DNA of 12,704 bases from an uncultured bacterium (GTDB lineage Bacteria > Cyanobacteriota > Vampirovibrionia > Gastranaerophilales > Gastranaerophilaceae). Shown one piece after another: positions 10,972 through 12,704 of the stretch. Location of the stretch: NCBI GenBank assembly GCA_900553845.1, contig USEW01000038.1, forward strand, positions 1-12,704, given 5' to 3'. Within the stretch, counting starts at the first letter, position 1; every line of letters begins with the position of its first letter. Below the pieces are notes generated by a model, which saw nothing but the letters and a program-made list of their open reading frames with translations, ran no database searches and was not told the origin of the DNA. Position numbers and translations under genes: made by a program.

Positions 10972-12704
10972 TTATTCCTTTGTATATTCAGCATCAATAA
11001 CATCATCGTTATTATTGTTGTCATTTGATTGAGATGAAGTTTGTTCATTTGAAGATTCATTAGCTCCTGCTTGAGCGTTTTCAGTTTGTCCTTCATTTTG
11101 AACACTTTGATATGCAGCCTGTGATATTGCAAACATAGTCTGTTGAAGCTGTTCAGATAATTTTTTAATCTCATCTGCCGGTTTATTTGTGTTTAAGGCT
11201 TCTTCAACAGCTTTCTTCTCATCTTCAAGTTTTTTCTTATCATCGTCTGATATTTTACCTTCAAAATCTTTTATCAAACGGTCAACACTTGTAATAATGC
11301 TATTTGCGTTGTTTTTAATCTCAGCTTCTTCTTTTTTAGCCTTATCTTCTTGAGCATTAAGTTCAGCTTCTTTAACCATCTTGTCAATATCAGCTTCACT
11401 TAAGTTTGAAGAATTTGTAATTGTAATTTTTTGTTCTTTATTTGTAGCCTTATCTTTAGCTGAAACGTTAACTATACCGTTTGCATCAATATCAAAAGTA
11501 ACTTCAATTTGAGGCACACCTCTCATTGCTGGCGGAATGCCATCAAGTCTAAACATACCTAATGACTTGTTATCTTTAGCCATAGGTCGTTCACCTTGAA
11601 GTACATGGATATCAACTGCTGTTTGATTATTATCAGCTGTTGAAAATACTTGTGATTTTGAAACAGGTATTGTTGTGTTTCTTGGAACCAAAGAAGTCAT
11701 TACACCCCCTAATGTTTCAATACCTAAAGTCAAAGGTGTAACATCAAGAAGTACTATATCTTTTACTTCACCTGCTAAAACACCGGCTTGAATAGCAGCA
11801 CCAACAGCTACAACTTCATCCGGGTTAACTGATTGGTTTGGCTCTTTTCCTGTATATTCTTTTACTAATGCCTGAACAGCAGGAATACGAGTTGAACCAC
11901 CAACTAAAACAACTTCATCAATATCACCTTTTGAAAGTCCTGCATCTTTTAATGCTTGTTCAACAGGTGTTTTACATCTTTCTAACAAATCATGTGACAA
12001 TTCTTCAAATTTAGCACGGGTCAATGTCACATCCAAGTGCTTAGGACCGTTTGCATCAGCTGTAATAAAAGGTAAATTAACTGTTGTTTCAACTACTGAT
12101 GACAATTCGCATTTTGCTTTTTCAGCAGCTTCTTTTAAACGTTGCATAGCTTGTTTATCATTACGCAAGTCAATGCCTTCTTGTTTTTTAAACTCATCAG
12201 CTAAATAATTAATTATTTTTTCATCAAAATCGTCACCACCAAGTCTTGTATCACCTGATGTTGATAAAACTTCATGAACACCATCACCTATTTCCAAAAC
12301 AGATACATCAAAAGTACCGCCACCTAAGTCAAATACAAGAACTTTTTCAGGTTTATCTTTTTCAAGACCATACGCTAAAGCTGCTGCTGTTGGTTCGTTC
12401 ACGATACGAAGTACATCCAAACCTGCTATTTTACCAGCATCCTTTGTTGCTTGTCTTTGTGCATCGTTAAAATATGCAGGAACTGTTATAACTGCTGATG
12501 TAACCTTTTCACCTAAATATGATGATGCATCGTCAGCTAATTTTCTTAATATCATTGCTGATATTTCCTGAGGTGAATAATTTTTACCATCAATATTAAC
12601 TTTATAATCGTTACCCATTTCACGTTTTATTGATATAACGGTTTTATCAGGATTCAATATAGCTTGACGTTTTGCAAGCTGCCCTACAAGTCTTTCACCT
12701 GTTT
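10972..12704 (-). CDS. dnaK: Chaperone DnaK (Hsp70), N-terminus cut by window edge
   Basis: 576 residues are visible; roughly the first 50, including the first phosphate loop, lie beyond the window. The frame runs through base 12702 with TGERLVGQLAKRQA, so the TTG at 12657 is internal. DnaK is the ATP-driven cytosolic chaperone acting with DnaJ and GrpE. Visible ATPase motifs: VITVPAYFNDAQRQAT, RIVNEPTAAALAYG, VFDLGGGTFDVSVLE (second phosphate loop), VLVGGSTRIPAVQ, and the linker region VLLDVTPLTLGIET. The substrate-binding domain follows with TTIPVSKSQVFSTADNNQT, HVLQGERPMAKDNKSLG and FRLDGIPPAMRGVPQIEVTFDIDANG. A helical lid and an Asn-rich tail end in the usual DDVIDAEYTKE. GPKHLDVTLTRAKFEEL is very like cyanobacterial DnaK2. 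No dnaJ or grpE is visible on the downstream side. Confidence 0.98.
   Translation of the reverse strand, partial: TGERLVGQLAKRQAILNPDKTVISIKREMGNDYKVNIDGKNYSPQEISAMILRKLADDASSYLGEKVTSAVITVPAYFNDAQRQATKDAGKIAGLDVLRIVNEPTAAALAYGLEKDKPEKVLVFDLGGGTFDVSVLEIGDGVHEVLSTSGDTRLGGDDFDEKIINYLADEFKKQEGIDLRNDKQAMQRLKEAAEKAKCELSSVVETTVNLPFITADANGPKHLDVTLTRAKFEELSHDLLERCKTPVEQALKDAGLSKGDIDEVVLVGGSTRIPAVQALVKEYTGKEPNQSVNPDEVVAVGAAIQAGVLAGEVKDIVLLDVTPLTLGIETLGGVMTSLVPRNTTIPVSKSQVFSTADNNQTAVDIHVLQGERPMAKDNKSLGMFRLDGIPPAMRGVPQIEVTFDIDANGIVNVSAKDKATNKEQKITITNSSNLSEADIDKMVKEAELNAQEDKAKKEEAEIKNNANSIITSVDRLIKDFEGKISDDDKKKLEDEKKAVEEALNTNKPADEIKKLSEQLQQTMFAISQAAYQSVQNEGQTENAQAGANESSNEQTSSQSNDNNNNDDVIDAEYTKE

Noticed and set aside
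10847..11032. 61-aa plus-strand frame at the dnaK end
   Set aside because: It overlaps the dnaK C-terminus in antisense and the perfect hairpin, with no start signals.

Overview
This 12.7 kb window is AT-rich chromosomal sequence from a bacterium. It mixes housekeeping genes with several unrecognised, very AT-rich small genes. The yggS-sepF gene pair is the linkage known from Cyanobacteria (pipY-sepF) and Gram-positives, and DnaK reads like cyanobacterial DnaK2. There are no photosynthesis genes, and two hypothetical proteins are polar, low-complexity and Asn/Ser/acid-rich. My best inference is a non-photosynthetic relative of Cyanobacteria (Vampirovibrionia/Melainabacteria, for example gut Gastranaerophilales). 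An AT-rich Firmicute is not excluded, and no 16S rRNA is present to settle it.

Left part, minus strand (1-1801): the first 857 bases encode most of a rhodanese-PP-loop protein of the TtcA tRNA-thiolation family, cut by the window edge and much richer in GC than its neighbours. Next comes a very AT-rich, probably GNAT-like protein. A 253-base divergent spacer separates it from the plus-strand genes. Both genes flanking this spacer appear to start almost at their transcription start points (leaderless or nearly so).

Centre, plus strand (2055-8297): yggS-sepF (PLP homeostasis and cell division) form an operon. thiC (thiamine pyrimidine synthesis) has its own promoter and a leader hairpin but no TPP riboswitch. 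A hypothetical gene follows whose reading frame breaks at a run of nine A. Then come a PC4-like ssDNA-binding protein and priA, with overlapping stop and start.

Right part, minus strand (8340-12704): an unrecognised 172-aa protein, eno (enolase with an unusual Cys-rich tail and a clear terminator), and most of dnaK, cut by the window edge. Between dnaK and eno lies about 650 bases without a protein gene. It is locally GC-rich, packed with inverted repeats, and contains a 57-58 bp direct repeat of a hairpin module. On the plus strand it also has a promoter-hairpin arrangement that could make a small RNA of about 75 nt.

No CRISPR array, transposase, tRNA or rRNA was seen. The most interesting points are the A9 frameshift gene, the structured dnaK-eno intergenic block with its candidate sRNA, the near-leaderless divergent pair, the CxCxCxC tail of enolase, and the shortened cluster motif and leader hairpin of thiC.
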